Shown here: in pieces, positions 18,954-30,596 of the stretch
How positions within the stretch are numbered: the stretch's first letter is position 1
Layout: every line of letters begins with the position of its first letter
Position numbers and translations under genes: made by a program
Assembly (NCBI RefSeq): GCF_001729785.1
Contig: NZ_CP017183.1
Location: forward strand, 3,782,001 to 3,846,000
Direction of reading: 5' to 3'
From: Enterobacter hormaechei subsp. xiangfangensis
GTDB lineage: Bacteria > Pseudomonadota > Gammaproteobacteria > Enterobacterales > Enterobacteriaceae
DNA length: 64,000 bases
Notes under the pieces: model-generated
Database searches by the model: none
What the model saw: the letters and a program-made list of their open reading frames with translations, nothing else
Told to the model about the DNA's origin: nothing

Positions 18954-19691
18954 GTGAGTATGTTCAGCCATTCCGCCATTGCCAGCCTCAACAATCTGGA
19001 AATGATGGTCTACAACTATGTCATTAAGAACCGCGATAAAGTGATGTACATGACCATCCGCGAGCTGGCGGATGCGGTGGGCGTTTCCACTACCACTATC
19101 CTGCGCTTCTGCCGCAAGCTCAACTGTGATGGTTACTCGGAATTTCGGGTGCGCTTTAAACTCTATCTGGAGCAGAACGAGCCGCAGCAGGCGAATTTTG
19201 GTGCCAGTGAAATTATCAGCTTCTTTAAAAGCGTAAATAACGAAGAGTTTGATGCGCTATTAGATAAAGCCGTCGATATTATTTTATCATCTGAACGAAT
19301 TATTTTTGTCGGTGCGGGCACCTCCGGATCGCTGGCAAAATATGGCGCACGTTTCTTTTCAAATATCGGCAAATTCAGTAACCATATCGACGATCCTTAT
19401 TTCCCGGTCACTAACGACATGGCTAAAAATGCGCTGGCCATTGTACTCTCCGTCTCCGGCGAAACCGAGGAGATCCTGCGCTTCGCCAGCCAGTTCAGCC
19501 TGCATCACTGCAAGGTGCTCTCCGTCACCAGCCATGAACATTCTCGTCTCGCAAAGCTGGCGGACTTTAACCTCTCCTGGCATGTCCCGCAAACGCGTAT
19601 TGGCGGCGTTTACGATATCACCACGCAAATTCCCGTCATCTATATTCTGGAATCATTAGGCCGAAAACTGGCGAAGAAATTAACAGAATAA
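18954..19691 (+). CDS. MurR/RpiR-family transcriptional regulator, likely controls bglA
   Basis: A GTG at 18954 or an ATG six bases later starts the frame (245 or 243 residues); neither has a strong ribosome site. Residues 1-80 form the RpiR helix-turn-helix (MTIRELADAVGVSTTTILRFCRKL), and residues 110-240 a SIS sugar-phosphate-binding domain (IIFVGAGTSGSLAKYGARFF, LAIVLSVSGETEEIL). Such regulators sense phosphosugars. It lies 116 bases before bglA on the same strand, so 6-phospho-beta-glucosides or a derived phosphosugar are natural effector candidates (inference). E. coli has no such gene here. Confidence 0.88.
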   Translation: MSMFSHSAIASLNNLEMMVYNYVIKNRDKVMYMTIRELADAVGVSTTTILRFCRKLNCDGYSEFRVRFKLYLEQNEPQQANFGASEIISFFKSVNNEEFDALLDKAVDIILSSERIIFVGAGTSGSLAKYGARFFSNIGKFSNHIDDPYFPVTNDMAKNALAIVLSVSGETEEILRFASQFSLHHCKVLSVTSHEHSRLAKLADFNLSWHVPQTRIGGVYDITTQIPVIYILESLGRKLAKKLTE

Positions 19692-19714
19692 AACATCCTG
19701 TTTTTTTGATGTGA

Positions 19715-21241
<1,527 letters not shown>

Positions 21242-21247
21242 TGGCTC

Positions 21248-21271
21248 GCCCTCTCTGCAAGCGGAGAGGGC
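21248..21271. repeat. Inverted repeat after bglA
   Basis: GCCCTCTC and GAGAGGGC around an eight-base loop, seven bases past the bglA stop. It is a shorter relative of the CCCTCTCCC elements and may protect the bglA 3' end. No T-run, so not a classical terminator. Confidence 0.6.
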
Positions 21272-21365
21272 AAACCGCTTATCTTCCAGACACTTCTTTA
21301 CAGCTTTTGCGTTGCCAAAATATGTTCGCCCGATAATATAGGCGTCCTGAATATTTGAGGCGAAC

Positions 21366-21725
21366 ATGATCAAGCGACAACGCAACGCTATCCTGCTTGT
21401 AGCCCTGGCCTGCCTGGTGGTGCTGATATGCACCGCCCAGCGGATGGCCGGGATGCACGCGCTTGTCATGAACGTCACCGCCACGAGCCAGTCTGTCCAG
21501 CAGGGGCAGGAGAGTGCCGACGCACCGGTAACCCCGTGTGAGCTTAGCGCCAAGTCGCTGATGTCGGTCCCGCCTGTTTTGTTTGAAGGCGCCCTGATTG
21601 CCGTCACCCTGCTGCTGGCGTTGCTGGCAGCCAGCCCGCCGCGCCGCGAACGGCAGTGGCCTCCCCGCGTTATCTCCCCGCCCCGGTTAAGGGTGCATCT
21701 GCGATTATGCGTCTTCCGTGAATGA
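21366..21725 (+). CDS. scsA: ScsA-like small membrane protein
   Basis: 119 residues: an N-terminal membrane anchor (NAILLVALACLVVLICTAQRMAGMH), a short periplasmic part with Ser/Gln/Thr and one cysteine (TPCELSAKS), a second helix (VLFEGALIAVTLLLALLAA) and a very Arg/Pro-rich cytoplasmic tail. Named from its place at the head of scsBCD and its similar size and layout to Salmonella ScsA. GAGG lies seven bases before the ATG. Its exact biochemical role is not established. Confidence 0.78.
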   Translation: MIKRQRNAILLVALACLVVLICTAQRMAGMHALVMNVTATSQSVQQGQESADAPVTPCELSAKSLMSVPPVLFEGALIAVTLLLALLAASPPRRERQWPPRVISPPRLRVHLRLCVFRE

Positions 21726-21773
21726 GTCTTCGCCTGTTACTTCAGGTTAATTCATCATTTACGGAGATAATTT

Positions 21774-23783
21774 ATGTTTACTGTATTCAGGCGACTGCTG
21801 GTCTGCCTGCTTTGGCTATGGCTGCCCCTCAGCCAGGCTGCCGACAGCGGCTGGCTGCGCGCCGCCGATAATCAGCACGCCAGCGTCAGGCTGCGTGCGC
21901 AACCCGAAAGCACTGGCGAAACCCGCCTGCTGCTGGACGTCGCCCTGCAAAAAGGCTGGAAAACCTACTGGCGCTCGCCGGGCGAAGGGGGCGTCGCACC
22001 CGCGATTAAATGGCATCAGCCCGTCGAGGCGATCTGGCGCTGGCCTGTGCCGCAGCGTTTCGACGTCGCGGGTATCACCACGCAGGGCTATCACGGCGAT
22101 GTCAGCTTTCCCATCACCCTGCGGGGCGACGTCCCGAAGATCCTGAGCGGCGTGCTTACGCTCTCCACCTGTAGCAACGTCTGTATTCTTACCGACTACC
22201 CGTTTTCACTGAACATGACCGCATCCGCAGGCGCCGGTTTTGATTACGATTTCAGTCGGGCCATGGGCACCCTTCCGCTCAGCGGCGGGTTGACCTCAAC
22301 GCTTAACGCCACCTATGCCCCCGGCAAGCTGACCGTAACGGCGCAGCGTGACGCAGGCTGGCAGGCGCCGTCCCTGTTTATCGACGGTATGGATGATGTT
22401 GATTTCGGCAAACCGGCCCTCACCGTGCGCGGTGATTCGCTGGTCGCCACCGTGCCCGTGACGGACAGCTGGGGCGAGGCCGCGCCCAACCTCAGCGGCA
22501 AAACCCTGTCGCTGGTTCTGGCCGATAGCGGGCAGGCGCAGGAGTCCAGCCTGAGCATTCAGCCGGGGAACGCCGCGCCGACGCTCTCGTTAGGCTGGGT
22601 GCTGCTGATGGCGCTGGCGGGCGGTCTGATCCTTAACGTCATGCCCTGCGTACTGCCCGTGCTGGCCATGAAGCTGGGCACGCTGATGCAAACCGAACGG
22701 CAGGCGCGGGGTCAGGTACGCCGACAGTTTCTTGCGTCGGTAGCCGGGATCGTGATCTCGTTCCTCGCGCTGGCGCTGATGATGACGGTTTTACGCTTAG
22801 GCAATCAGGCACTCGGCTGGGGGATCCAGTTCCAGAACCCGTGGTTTATTGGTGCGATGGCGATGGTGATGGTGCTTTTCAGCGCCAGCCTGCTGGGGTT
22901 GTTTGAAATCCGTCTCCCTTCCGGCGCCAGCACCTTCCTCGCCACACGCGGCGGTAACGGGCTTGCGGGTCATTTCTGGCAAGGCGCGTTTGCCACGCTG
23001 CTGGCAACGCCCTGCACCGCGCCGTTCCTGGGGACGGCGGTCTCGGTCGCGCTGGCGGCGCCGCTTCCCCTGCTGTGGGGGATCTTCCTGGCGATGGGTA
23101 TCGGCATGAGCCTGCCGTGGCTGCTGGTGGCGGCCTGGCCGGGGCTGGCCCAGCGCTTGCCGCGTCCGGGACGCTGGATGAACGTCGTACGCGTAGTGCT
23201 GGGGATAATGATGCTCGGCTCATCGCTGTGGCTGCTGAGCCTGCTGACGGTGCACATTGGCAGCCTGCCCGTCATCACGCTGGGCGTGCTCCTGATCCTT
23301 ACGCTGCTGCTGGTCACCGCCTGGCGCTACCGCTGGCAAACGGCACTGCGCGTCGGGGTATTAGCTGTAGTGGTGGCCGGAGCAGTCGCGTTTGTATCCG
23401 GCTCCGGCGGCGAGGGTTCCCGCCGCGATCGTATCCACTGGCAACCGCTCAGCGAGCAGGCCATTGCCCGCGCGCTGGCGGAGAACAAACGGGTGTTCGT
23501 CGACGTGACCGCCGACTGGTGCGTGACCTGTAAAGCCAATAAATACAACGTGCTGCTGCGCGACGACGTGCAGGATGCGCTCTCCGCCCCGGACGTTGTC
23601 GCCCTGCGCGGCGACTGGAGCCGCCCCTCAGATACCATCAGCCAGTTCTTAACCACGCGCGGCAGCGCCGCCGTGCCGTTTAACCAGATCTACGGACCGG
23701 GATTACCGCAGGGCCACGTGCTGCCTGCGTTGTTAAGCCGCGAAGCGGTGCTGAGCACCCTATCCGATGCAAAAGGAAAATAA
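21774..23783 (+). CDS. scsB: ScsB, DsbD-like transmembrane thiol reductase
   Basis: 669 residues: signal peptide, a periplasmic N-terminal domain with a cysteine pair (LSTCSNVCILTDYPF), a polytopic central domain with two conserved cysteines in NVMPCVLPV and LATPCTAPF, and a C-terminal periplasmic thioredoxin domain with active site WCVTCK (Cys583, Cys586). This is the three-module DsbD plan. It moves electrons from cytoplasmic thioredoxin to ScsC, and possibly ScsD, in copper-stress tolerance. It is followed one base later by scsC. Confidence 0.93.
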   Translation: MFTVFRRLLVCLLWLWLPLSQAADSGWLRAADNQHASVRLRAQPESTGETRLLLDVALQKGWKTYWRSPGEGGVAPAIKWHQPVEAIWRWPVPQRFDVAGITTQGYHGDVSFPITLRGDVPKILSGVLTLSTCSNVCILTDYPFSLNMTASAGAGFDYDFSRAMGTLPLSGGLTSTLNATYAPGKLTVTAQRDAGWQAPSLFIDGMDDVDFGKPALTVRGDSLVATVPVTDSWGEAAPNLSGKTLSLVLADSGQAQESSLSIQPGNAAPTLSLGWVLLMALAGGLILNVMPCVLPVLAMKLGTLMQTERQARGQVRRQFLASVAGIVISFLALALMMTVLRLGNQALGWGIQFQNPWFIGAMAMVMVLFSASLLGLFEIRLPSGASTFLATRGGNGLAGHFWQGAFATLLATPCTAPFLGTAVSVALAAPLPLLWGIFLAMGIGMSLPWLLVAAWPGLAQRLPRPGRWMNVVRVVLGIMMLGSSLWLLSLLTVHIGSLPVITLGVLLILTLLLVTAWRYRWQTALRVGVLAVVVAGAVAFVSGSGGEGSRRDRIHWQPLSEQAIARALAENKRVFVDVTADWCVTCKANKYNVLLRDDVQDALSAPDVVALRGDWSRPSDTISQFLTTRGSAAVPFNQIYGPGLPQGHVLPALLSREAVLSTLSDAKGK

Positions 23784-23784
23784 C

Positions 23785-24387
23785 ATGAGAGCCTTAATAG
23801 CCTTACTTCTGCTGTCGTTATCAACGTTCGGTTTCGCCGCACCGTCAGATGACGCTTCCAGCGACCAGCTGGCAAAACTGTTGTTTAACGACCCCAACAG
23901 CCCGCGAACCGGCGCGGCATCGCCGAAGCTGACCATCGTCTCCTTCACGGACTACAACTGCCCGTATTGCAAGCAGTTCGACCCAATGCTGGAGAAAATC
24001 GTGCAGGAAAATCCCGACGTGCAGCTCATCGTCAAACTGCTGCCGTTTAAGGGACAAAGCTCGGTAAATGCCGCGAAAGCGGCGCTCTCGACGTGGCAGC
24101 AGGCGCCGGATAAATTCTGGGCGCTGCACCAGCGGCTGATGATGAAAAAGGGCTATCACGATGACGCCAGCATCGCCGCCGCAAAGGTCAAGACCGGAAC
24201 GGACAGCATTAAAACGGATGATAAAACCTTGGACAGCCTAAAGATGAACCTCATCCTGGCGCAGGTGCTGAATATTCAGGGTACCCCGGCGACCATTATC
24301 GGCGACCAGATGGTGGCGGGCGCCATTCCGTATGACGACCTGGAGGGGCTGGTCAAAGAACAGCTGGCAAACGCCCGTGGCAAGTAA
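23785..24387 (+). CDS. scsC: ScsC, periplasmic DsbG/DsbA-like thioredoxin-fold protein
   Basis: The ATG at 23785, after AAAAGGAAAA, opens a signal peptide (LIALLLLSLSTFGFA) and a 200-residue precursor. The active site is CPYC (Cys59, Cys62) in FTDYNCPYCKQFDP; cis-proline is in QGTPATI. In Salmonella and Proteus, ScsC is a copper-linked oxidoreductase or isomerase that ScsB keeps reduced. The start is one base past the scsB stop. Confidence 0.93.
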   Translation: MRALIALLLLSLSTFGFAAPSDDASSDQLAKLLFNDPNSPRTGAASPKLTIVSFTDYNCPYCKQFDPMLEKIVQENPDVQLIVKLLPFKGQSSVNAAKAALSTWQQAPDKFWALHQRLMMKKGYHDDASIAAAKVKTGTDSIKTDDKTLDSLKMNLILAQVLNIQGTPATIIGDQMVAGAIPYDDLEGLVKEQLANARGK

Positions 24388-24877
24388 GCTTCCGCGCCTG
24401 CTGCGCGAGCTGGGCGTGTGGCTGCTGATTGGCGTAGCCGTGAGCCTGGCGGTGGACTATTTCCGCCAGCCCGCGCTGCCGCAGAATTTCTCCGCGACGG
24501 CACTGCACACCCTCGACGGTCAGCCCGTCGATCTTATCGCCATGAGTAAGGAGCGACCGCTGCTGGTCTACGTCTGGGCGACATGGTGCGGCGTTTGCCG
24601 CTACACCACGCCGTCGGTGGCGGCGCTTGCCGCGGACGGGGGTAACGTGATGTCGGTTGCGCTGCGCTCGGGCGATAACGCGACGCTCGAAACATGGATG
24701 AGGAAGAAGAAGGCGATGATGCCCACGGTCAACGACGCCAGCGGAGAACTGGCGCGTGAGTGGGACGTTAAGGTGACGCCAACGCTGGTGGTGATCTCTC
24801 ACGGTGAGGTGAAGTCGATCACCACCGGCTGGACCAGCGGCTGGGGAATGCGCCTGCGGCTGTGGCTGGCGTCGTAG
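24377..24877 (+). CDS. scsD: ScsD, membrane-anchored TlpA-like thioredoxin
   Basis: GTG at 24377 is chosen; it overlaps the end of scsC by 11 bases and gives 166 residues, close to the family. A single N-terminal anchor (LGVWLLIGVAVSLAV) precedes a periplasmic thioredoxin domain with the active site CGVC (Cys71, Cys74) in VWATWCGVCRYTTPS and cis-proline in VTPTLVVI. Last gene of the scs operon; it converges on ygfF with a two-base gap and no visible terminator. Confidence 0.9.
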   Translation: MASKLPRLLRELGVWLLIGVAVSLAVDYFRQPALPQNFSATALHTLDGQPVDLIAMSKERPLLVYVWATWCGVCRYTTPSVAALAADGGNVMSVALRSGDNATLETWMRKKKAMMPTVNDASGELAREWDVKVTPTLVVISHGEVKSITTGWTSGWGMRLRLWLAS

Positions 24878-24879
24878 CG

Positions 24880-25623
24880 TTACTTCCCGCCAGCCAGCTC
24901 CAGGAAGCTACCGGTAACATAGGAGGCTTTGTCGCTCAGCAGCCAGGCAATGGCCTGGGCGACCTCCTCCGGCTGACCGCCACGCTGCATCGGTAACATC
25001 GACTTCACCCGATCCACACGCCCCGGCTCGCCGCCGGAGGCGTGAATATCGGTATAAATCAGGCCTGGCCGCACGCAGTTAACGCGAATGCCCTGTGCCG
25101 CCACCTCCAGCGCGAGGCCGGTAGTCAGGGAATCCACCGCCCCTTTTGAGGCGGCATAATCCACATATTCCCCCGGCGCGCCCAGCCGTGACGCCGCCGA
25201 GGAGACATTCACAATCGCGCCGCCCTTGCCGCCGTGTTTATGCGACATGCGCTTAACCGCTTCACGGCAGCAGAGAAAATAGCCGGTGACGTTGGTAGCC
25301 AGCACGCGGTTAATACGTTCAGCGGAGAGGTGTTCGATGGTGGATTGTTCAAACAAAATCCCGGCGTTGTTCACCAGCGCGGCGAGCGGCTCACCTTCGC
25401 GATCGATGCTGGCGAACATCGCCATCACCTGCGCCTCATCGCTGATGTCCGCGCGCACGGCAAAGGCTTTACCGCCCGCGTCCACGATCTGATTAATGAC
25501 CTCTGTCGCGGCTTTGATGTTGTGATGAAAATTCACCGCAACGGTGTAGCCTTCGCTTGCCAGCTGTAGCGCGGTGGCTTTACCAATACCCCGGCTGGCG
25601 CCGGTGACCAGTGCAATTGCCAT
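24880..25623 (-). CDS. ygfF: YgfF, classical SDR family oxidoreductase
   Basis: 247 residues, same length and order as E. coli YgfF. NAD(P)-binding TGASRGIGKA at 7-16, NNAG, catalytic Ser in VNVSSAASR and the YxxxK motif in YVDYAASKGAVDS. The natural substrate is not established. In E. coli it follows bglA directly; here the scs operon separates the two. Confidence 0.92.
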   Translation of the reverse strand: MAIALVTGASRGIGKATALQLASEGYTVAVNFHHNIKAATEVINQIVDAGGKAFAVRADISDEAQVMAMFASIDREGEPLAALVNNAGILFEQSTIEHLSAERINRVLATNVTGYFLCCREAVKRMSHKHGGKGGAIVNVSSAASRLGAPGEYVDYAASKGAVDSLTTGLALEVAAQGIRVNCVRPGLIYTDIHASGGEPGRVDRVKSMLPMQRGGQPEEVAQAIAWLLSDKASYVTGSFLELAGGK

Positions 25624-25643
25624 TCTTTTCTCCCAATAAAAAA

Positions 25644-25675
25644 GCCGGGTAGCGGCTTCGCTTTACCCGGCCTAC
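25644..25675. repeat. REP-like element between ygfF and gcvP
   Basis: GCCGGGTAGCGGCTTCG with CTTTACCCGGCCTAC: the imperfect palindrome typical of enterobacterial REP units. Related units are at 36260-36291, 36309-36339 and 41159-41189. Confidence 0.85.
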
Positions 25676-25693
25676 GTTACTACAGGAACAACG

Positions 25694-28567
25694 TTACTGG
25701 TATTCGCTCATCGGTACGCAGGAGCAGAACAGGTTACGGTCGCCGTAAACATCATCAAGACGTTTCACGGTTGGCCAGTATTTGTTTACCACACCTGCCG
25801 GGAAGACAGCCAGTTCGCGGGTATAACCGTGGTTCCACTCTGCCACCAGTTCGTTCTGGGTATGCGGCGCGTTAACCAGCGGGTTATCTTCCAGCGTCCA
25901 CTCCCCGCCTTTCACGCGGTCGATTTCGCTGCGGATCGCCAGCATGGCGTTGATAAAGCGATCCAGTTCCACCTTGCTTTCAGACTCGGTCGGCTCAACC
26001 ATCAGCGTTCCCGCAACCGGGAAGGACATGGTTGGCGCGTGGAATCCGTAGTCGATCAGGCGCTTGGCAATATCCAGCTCGCTGATGCCCGTCTCTTCTT
26101 TCAGAGGACGAATATCGAGGATGCATTCGTGCGCCACGCGACCGTCGCGGCCGGTATAGAGCACCGGATAGGCGTCCTTCAGACGCGTTGCGATGTAGTT
26201 GGCGTTAAGGATCGCTACCTGGCTGGCCTGCTTCAGCCCTTCCGCGCCCATCATGCGGATATACATCCAGCTGATTGGCAGGATAGAGGCGCTGCCGAAC
26301 GGTGCCGCGGAGACCGCGCCCTGACGGGTCAGCATGCCTTCAATCTGCACCACGCTGTGGCCCGGCACAAACGGTGCCAGGTGCGCTTTCACGCCGATTG
26401 GGCCCATCCCCGGGCCGCCACCGCCGTGCGGAATGCAGAAGGTTTTGTGCAGGTTCAGGTGCGACACATCCGCGCCAATAAAGCCCGGAGAGGTGATGCC
26501 CACCTGGGCGTTCATGTTTGCGCCGTCGAGGTAAACCTGGCCGCCGAACTGATGCACCACTTCACACACTTCACGGATAGTTTCTTCGTACACGCCATGG
26601 GTGGATGGGTAGGTCACCATGATGCAGGAGAGTTTGTCGCCCGCCTGCTCGGCTTTGGCGCGCAGGTCGGCCAGATCGATGTTGCCGTTTTTGTCGCACG
26701 CCACAACCACCACTTCCATTCCTGCCATCTGGGCAGAAGCCGGGTTGGTACCGTGGGCGGAGCTTGGGATCAGGCAGATATCGCGATGGCCTTCGTTGCG
26801 GCTTTCGTGATAGTGACGGATTGCCAGCAGACCGGCGTATTCACCCTGCGCGCCGGAGTTCGGCTGCATGCAGAGCGCGTCGTACCCGGTCAGCTTCACC
26901 AGCCAGTCGGAGAGCTGGTTGATCATCATGTGATACCCTTCCGCCTGCTCAGCCGGGCAGAACGGGTGCAGCTCAGAGAATTCAGGCCAGGTAATTGGGA
27001 TCATCTCAGCCGCGGCGTTCAGCTTCATGGTGCAGGAGCCCAGCGGGATCATCGCCTGGTTCAGCGCCAGATCTTTACGTTCCAGTGAGTGCATGTAACG
27101 CATCATCTCGGTTTCGCTGTGATAGCGGTTGAACACCGGATGAGTCAGGATCGCGTCGTCGCGCAGCATGCTTTCCTGAATGGAGCGGCTGTCGAGCGCA
27201 ACCTCTTTGTCGAGCGTATCAACGTCCAGACCGTGTGCGTCACCCAGCAATACGTTGAACAGGGTCAGGATATCGTCACGGGTGGTGCTTTCGTCCAGCG
27301 TAATGCCGACCGCATTGTGAATGTCGCTGCGCAGGTTGATTTGCGCTGCCTCGGCGCGCGCCAGCACGGCCGCTTTGTCTGCCACCTCGACGCACAGGGT
27401 GTCGAAATAGTGTTCATGACGCAGTCTGAGACCTTTCTGTTGCAGACCGCAGGCCAGGATATCGGCCAGACGGTGGATGCGGCTGGCAATGCGCTTCAGG
27501 CCAGCCGGACCGTGGAACACCGCGTACAGGCTGGCAATGTTAGCCAGCAGTACCTGCGAGGTACAGATGTTGGAGTTCGCTTTCTCGCGGCGGATATGCT
27601 GCTCGCGGGTCTGCATCGCCATGCGCAGCGCGGTGTTACCGGCGGCATCTTTCGATACGCCGATAATACGGCCTGGCATGGAGCGTTTAAATTCATCTTT
27701 CGCGCCAAAGAACGCCGCGTGCGGGCCGCCGTAGCCCATCGGCACGCCGAAACGCTGGGCTGAGCCGAAGACAATATCCGCGCCCTGTTTACCTGGCGCC
27801 GTCAGCAGCACCAGCGCCATAAAATCAGCGGCGACGCTAACAATAATCTTACGGGATTTCAGCTCGGCGATCAGTGCGCCGTAGTCGTGTACTTCCCCGG
27901 TGGTGCCCACCTGCTGCAACAGCACGCCGAAGACGTCCTGGTGATCCAGCACTTTTTCAGCGTCGTCGACAATCACCTCAAAGCCGAAGGTTTCCGCACG
28001 GGTGCGCACCACGTCCAGCGTCTGGGGATGCACGTCCGCCGCGACGAAGAAGCGATTGGCGTTTTTCAGTTTGCTCACGCGCTTCGCCATCGCCATCGCT
28101 TCGGCGGCGGCGGTGGCTTCATCCAGCAGCGAGGCAGAGGCGATATCCATACCGGTCAGATCCAGCGTCACCTGCTGGAAGTTCAGCAGCGCTTCCAGAC
28201 GGCCCTGGGAGACTTCTGGCTGATACGGGGTATAAGCGGTGTACCAGCCCGGGTTTTCCAGCATGTTACGCAGGATCACCGGCGGTAACTGCACGTTGGT
28301 GTAGCCCATGCCAATGTAAGACTTATAGCGCTTGTTAAGGCCGGCGATGGCCTTCAGCTCCGCCAGCGCGGCGAACTCCGTCGTGGACTCGCCTACCTGC
28401 GGCGGCGTGGCAAGCTGGATGTCTTTTGGCACGATCTGGCCGATCAGTGCGTTTAATGAATCCGCGCCAACTGTCTTCAGCATCTCCTGCTGTTGCTGAG
28501 CATCCGGCCCAATGTGACGTTCAATGAAGGCGCCACGGTTTTCAAGCTGGCTTAAAGTCTGTGTCAT
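25694..28567 (-). CDS. gcvP: Glycine dehydrogenase (decarboxylating), P protein
   Basis: 957 residues, the E. coli length. The PLP lysine lies in [19 protein letters not shown] at about residue 706. The P protein decarboxylates glycine and passes the aminomethyl group to lipoyl-GcvH. Third gene of gcvTHP; unlike the gcvT-gcvH gap, the gcvH-gcvP gap is 124 bases long and filled by a repeat pair. Confidence 0.97.
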   Translation of the reverse strand: MTQTLSQLENRGAFIERHIGPDAQQQQEMLKTVGADSLNALIGQIVPKDIQLATPPQVGESTTEFAALAELKAIAGLNKRYKSYIGMGYTNVQLPPVILRNMLENPGWYTAYTPYQPEVSQGRLEALLNFQQVTLDLTGMDIASASLLDEATAAAEAMAMAKRVSKLKNANRFFVAADVHPQTLDVVRTRAETFGFEVIVDDAEKVLDHQDVFGVLLQQVGTTGEVHDYGALIAELKSRKIIVSVAADFMALVLLTAPGKQGADIVFGSAQRFGVPMGYGGPHAAFFGAKDEFKRSMPGRIIGVSKDAAGNTALRMAMQTREQHIRREKANSNICTSQVLLANIASLYAVFHGPAGLKRIASRIHRLADILACGLQQKGLRLRHEHYFDTLCVEVADKAAVLARAEAAQINLRSDIHNAVGITLDESTTRDDILTLFNVLLGDAHGLDVDTLDKEVALDSRSIQESMLRDDAILTHPVFNRYHSETEMMRYMHSLERKDLALNQAMIPLGSCTMKLNAAAEMIPITWPEFSELHPFCPAEQAEGYHMMINQLSDWLVKLTGYDALCMQPNSGAQGEYAGLLAIRHYHESRNEGHRDICLIPSSAHGTNPASAQMAGMEVVVVACDKNGNIDLADLRAKAEQAGDKLSCIMVTYPSTHGVYEETIREVCEVVHQFGGQVYLDGANMNAQVGITSPGFIGADVSHLNLHKTFCIPHGGGGPGMGPIGVKAHLAPFVPGHSVVQIEGMLTRQGAVSAAPFGSASILPISWMYIRMMGAEGLKQASQVAILNANYIATRLKDAYPVLYTGRDGRVAHECILDIRPLKEETGISELDIAKRLIDYGFHAPTMSFPVAGTLMVEPTESESKVELDRFINAMLAIRSEIDRVKGGEWTLEDNPLVNAPHTQNELVAEWNHGYTRELAVFPAGVVNKYWPTVKRLDDVYGDRNLFCSCVPMSEYQ

Positions 28568-28605
28568 GAGCGATGGTTCCTGAAACGTGCAGTGAATGTG
28601 TTTTC

Positions 28606-28685
28606 TCCCTCTCCCTAAGGGAGAGGGCTGGGGTGAGGGTATCGTCTGTTCCCCTCACCCTACCCTCTCCCCAAGGGGAGAGGGA
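28606..28685. repeat. Inverted pair of CCCTCTCCC repeats inside the gcv operon
   Basis: One copy at 28606-28639 and a second, oppositely oriented copy at 28651-28685, so the two together can form either two small hairpins or one large one. It fills the gap between gcvH and gcvP, where it could lower gcvP expression or stabilise the gcvTH part of the mRNA. Confidence 0.85.
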
Positions 28686-28691
28686 AATGGC

Positions 28692-29081
28692 TTATTCGTC
28701 TTCCAGTAGTGCTTCGTACGCGGTCGCATCCAGCAGCGCGGCAACCTGCGCTTCGTCGCTGGCTTTGATCTTGAAGATCCAGCCGCCTTCATACGGTTCG
28801 CTGTTCACCAGCTCCGGGGAGTCGCTGAGCGCGTCGTTCACGGCAACAATTTCACCGCTTACCGGGGCGTAGATGTCAGAGGCCGCTTTAACGGATTCCG
28901 CCACCGCACAGTCATCGCCTGCGCTCACGGTTGCGCCCACTTCCGGCAGGTCAACAAACACCATGTCGCCCAGCAGCTCCTGCGCGTGCTCGGTGATCCC
29001 AACGGTGTAAGTGCCGTCCGCCTCTTTGCGCAGCCACTCGTGTTCTTTGCTGTATTTCAGTTCTGCTGGCACATTGCTCAT
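28692..29081 (-). CDS. gcvH: Glycine cleavage system H protein
   Basis: 129 residues. The lipoylated lysine is in the [16 protein letters not shown] motif (about residue 65). It shuttles the aminomethyl group between P, T and L proteins. Start 23 bases after gcvT's stop, with an AGGAG-type ribosome site. Confidence 0.97.
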   Translation of the reverse strand: MSNVPAELKYSKEHEWLRKEADGTYTVGITEHAQELLGDMVFVDLPEVGATVSAGDDCAVAESVKAASDIYAPVSGEIVAVNDALSDSPELVNSEPYEGGWIFKIKASDEAQVAALLDATAYEALLEDE

Positions 29082-29104
29082 TGAAGTTCTCCTGATAAAA
29101 ATAG

Positions 29105-30199
29105 TTAGGCGACCGGCTTACCGGCGCGAACAAAAATCGGTTTGGTCACGTTGACCGGCATTTCGCGGTTGCGGATCTGCACCACCGCCGTTTCGCCAAT
29201 CCCCGCCGGCACGCGTGCCAGGGCAATACTGTAGCCGAGCGTCGGGGAGAACGTTCCGCTGGTGATCACGCCTTCGCGATGATTGCCATCGGCATCGGTG
29301 AAGCGCACCGGCAGCTCGCCGCGCAGCACGCCTTTTTCTTTCATCACCAGGCCTACCAGCTGTTCAGTGCCCTTCTCGCGCTGCATCTCCAGCGCTTCAC
29401 GACCAATAAAATCACGGTCAGCCGGTTCCCATGCGATGGTCCAGCCCATGTTGGCGGCCAGCGGAGAGACGCCTTCGTCCATCTCCTGACCGTAGAGGTT
29501 CATCCCCGCTTCCAGACGCAGCGTATCGCGCGCGCCCAGGCCCGCAGGCTTCACACCTGCCTCCACCAGCGCACGCCAGAAATCAGCGGCCTTCTCGTTT
29601 GGCATGGCAATTTCATAGCCCGCTTCACCGGTGTAGCCGGTGGTGGCGATAAACAGATCCCCCGCCTGCACGCCGAAGAATGGCTTCATGCCTTCGGTGG
29701 CTTTGCGCTGCTCGTCGCTAAACAGAGACGCGGCTTTCGCCTGGGCGTTTGGCCCCTGTACGGCAATCAGCGACAGATCGTCACGGACAGTGATGTCAAT
29801 GGCGTAAGGTTCAGCGTGTTGGGAAATCCAGGAGAGGTCTTTTTCGCGGGTGGCGGAGTTTACAACGAGGCGGAAGAAATCTTCGGTGAAGTAGTAGACG
29901 ATGAGGTCGTCAATCACGCCGCCAGAGGCATTGAGCATACCGGTATAGAGCGCTTTGCCCGGCGTCTTCAGTTTGGCGACGTCGTTTGCCAGCAGATAAC
30001 GCAAAAACTCCCGGGTGCGACTACCGCGCAGGTCGACAATCGTCATATGAGACACGTCGAACATACCGGCATCGGTGCGCACCGCGTGGTGCTCATCAAT
30101 CTGCGAGCCGTAGTGTAGCGGCATCATCCAGCCGTGGAAGTCCACCATGCGGGCACCGCATAACACGTGCTGTTCGTACAAAGGAGTCTGTTGAGCCAT
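29105..30199 (-). CDS. gcvT: Aminomethyltransferase (glycine cleavage T protein)
   Basis: 364 residues. Folate-binding and catalytic regions are clear: [13 protein letters not shown] with the catalytic aspartate region, GYTGEAGYE, and the C-terminal domain [18 protein letters not shown]. It releases ammonia and makes 5,10-methylene-THF from the GcvH-bound aminomethyl group. First gene of gcvTHP with a 397-base upstream region carrying GcvA-type motifs. Confidence 0.97.
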   Translation of the reverse strand: MAQQTPLYEQHVLCGARMVDFHGWMMPLHYGSQIDEHHAVRTDAGMFDVSHMTIVDLRGSRTREFLRYLLANDVAKLKTPGKALYTGMLNASGGVIDDLIVYYFTEDFFRLVVNSATREKDLSWISQHAEPYAIDITVRDDLSLIAVQGPNAQAKAASLFSDEQRKATEGMKPFFGVQAGDLFIATTGYTGEAGYEIAMPNEKAADFWRALVEAGVKPAGLGARDTLRLEAGMNLYGQEMDEGVSPLAANMGWTIAWEPADRDFIGREALEMQREKGTEQLVGLVMKEKGVLRGELPVRFTDADGNHREGVITSGTFSPTLGYSIALARVPAGIGETAVVQIRNREMPVNVTKPIFVRAGKPVA

Positions 30200-30331
30200 C
30201 TTTTCCTCGTTGAAAAATTCACCGTGAAACCCGGTGTCGGCCTCGCGATCGGGGGCCGACGCAAACGTTCTCTTTTACCTGAACTTACCACCTAAACCGG
30301 CGGTTAACCATAAGGTAAAACGGGTCATCAC

Positions 30332-30529
30332 ATTAGCTTATGACCAAAAATCGCTGAAAAGCCTACAGAGTTATTCACTGGGAAAATGCGATTAAACCCG
30401 CATAAAATTAACAATGATCTAACAGGATTTAGCAGATGCTGATATTTCATGCGGAAAAATGGGCCGAATTTCCGTAACATAAAAATAGTAAGATTAGATT
30501 TTCTAATGCGAAAAATGACGTGAAATTAG
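30332..30529 (-). promoter_or_regulatory. gcvTHP control region with GcvA-type CTAAT motifs
   Basis: The 397-base gap between ubiI and gcvT (30200-30596) has no gene. The pentamer CTAAT, known as the core of GcvA sites in E. coli, occurs near the gene (30332-30336) and in a distal group (30493-30497, 30503-30507 in the other orientation, 30525-30529). The near/far spacing resembles the E. coli layout, and the region is AT-rich, as expected for Lrp binding. Binding is inferred. Confidence 0.5.
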
Positions 30530-30596
30530 ATTATTTCAAACGAGGGAATTTCCCCGGCGCGCAGGCCGGGAAAATAAAGTGTGACGGGGATCGAGA

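Noticed and set aside
28606..28685. Repeats as a possible CRISPR array
   Set aside because: Only two units, in inverted orientation, no regular spacers and no cas genes.
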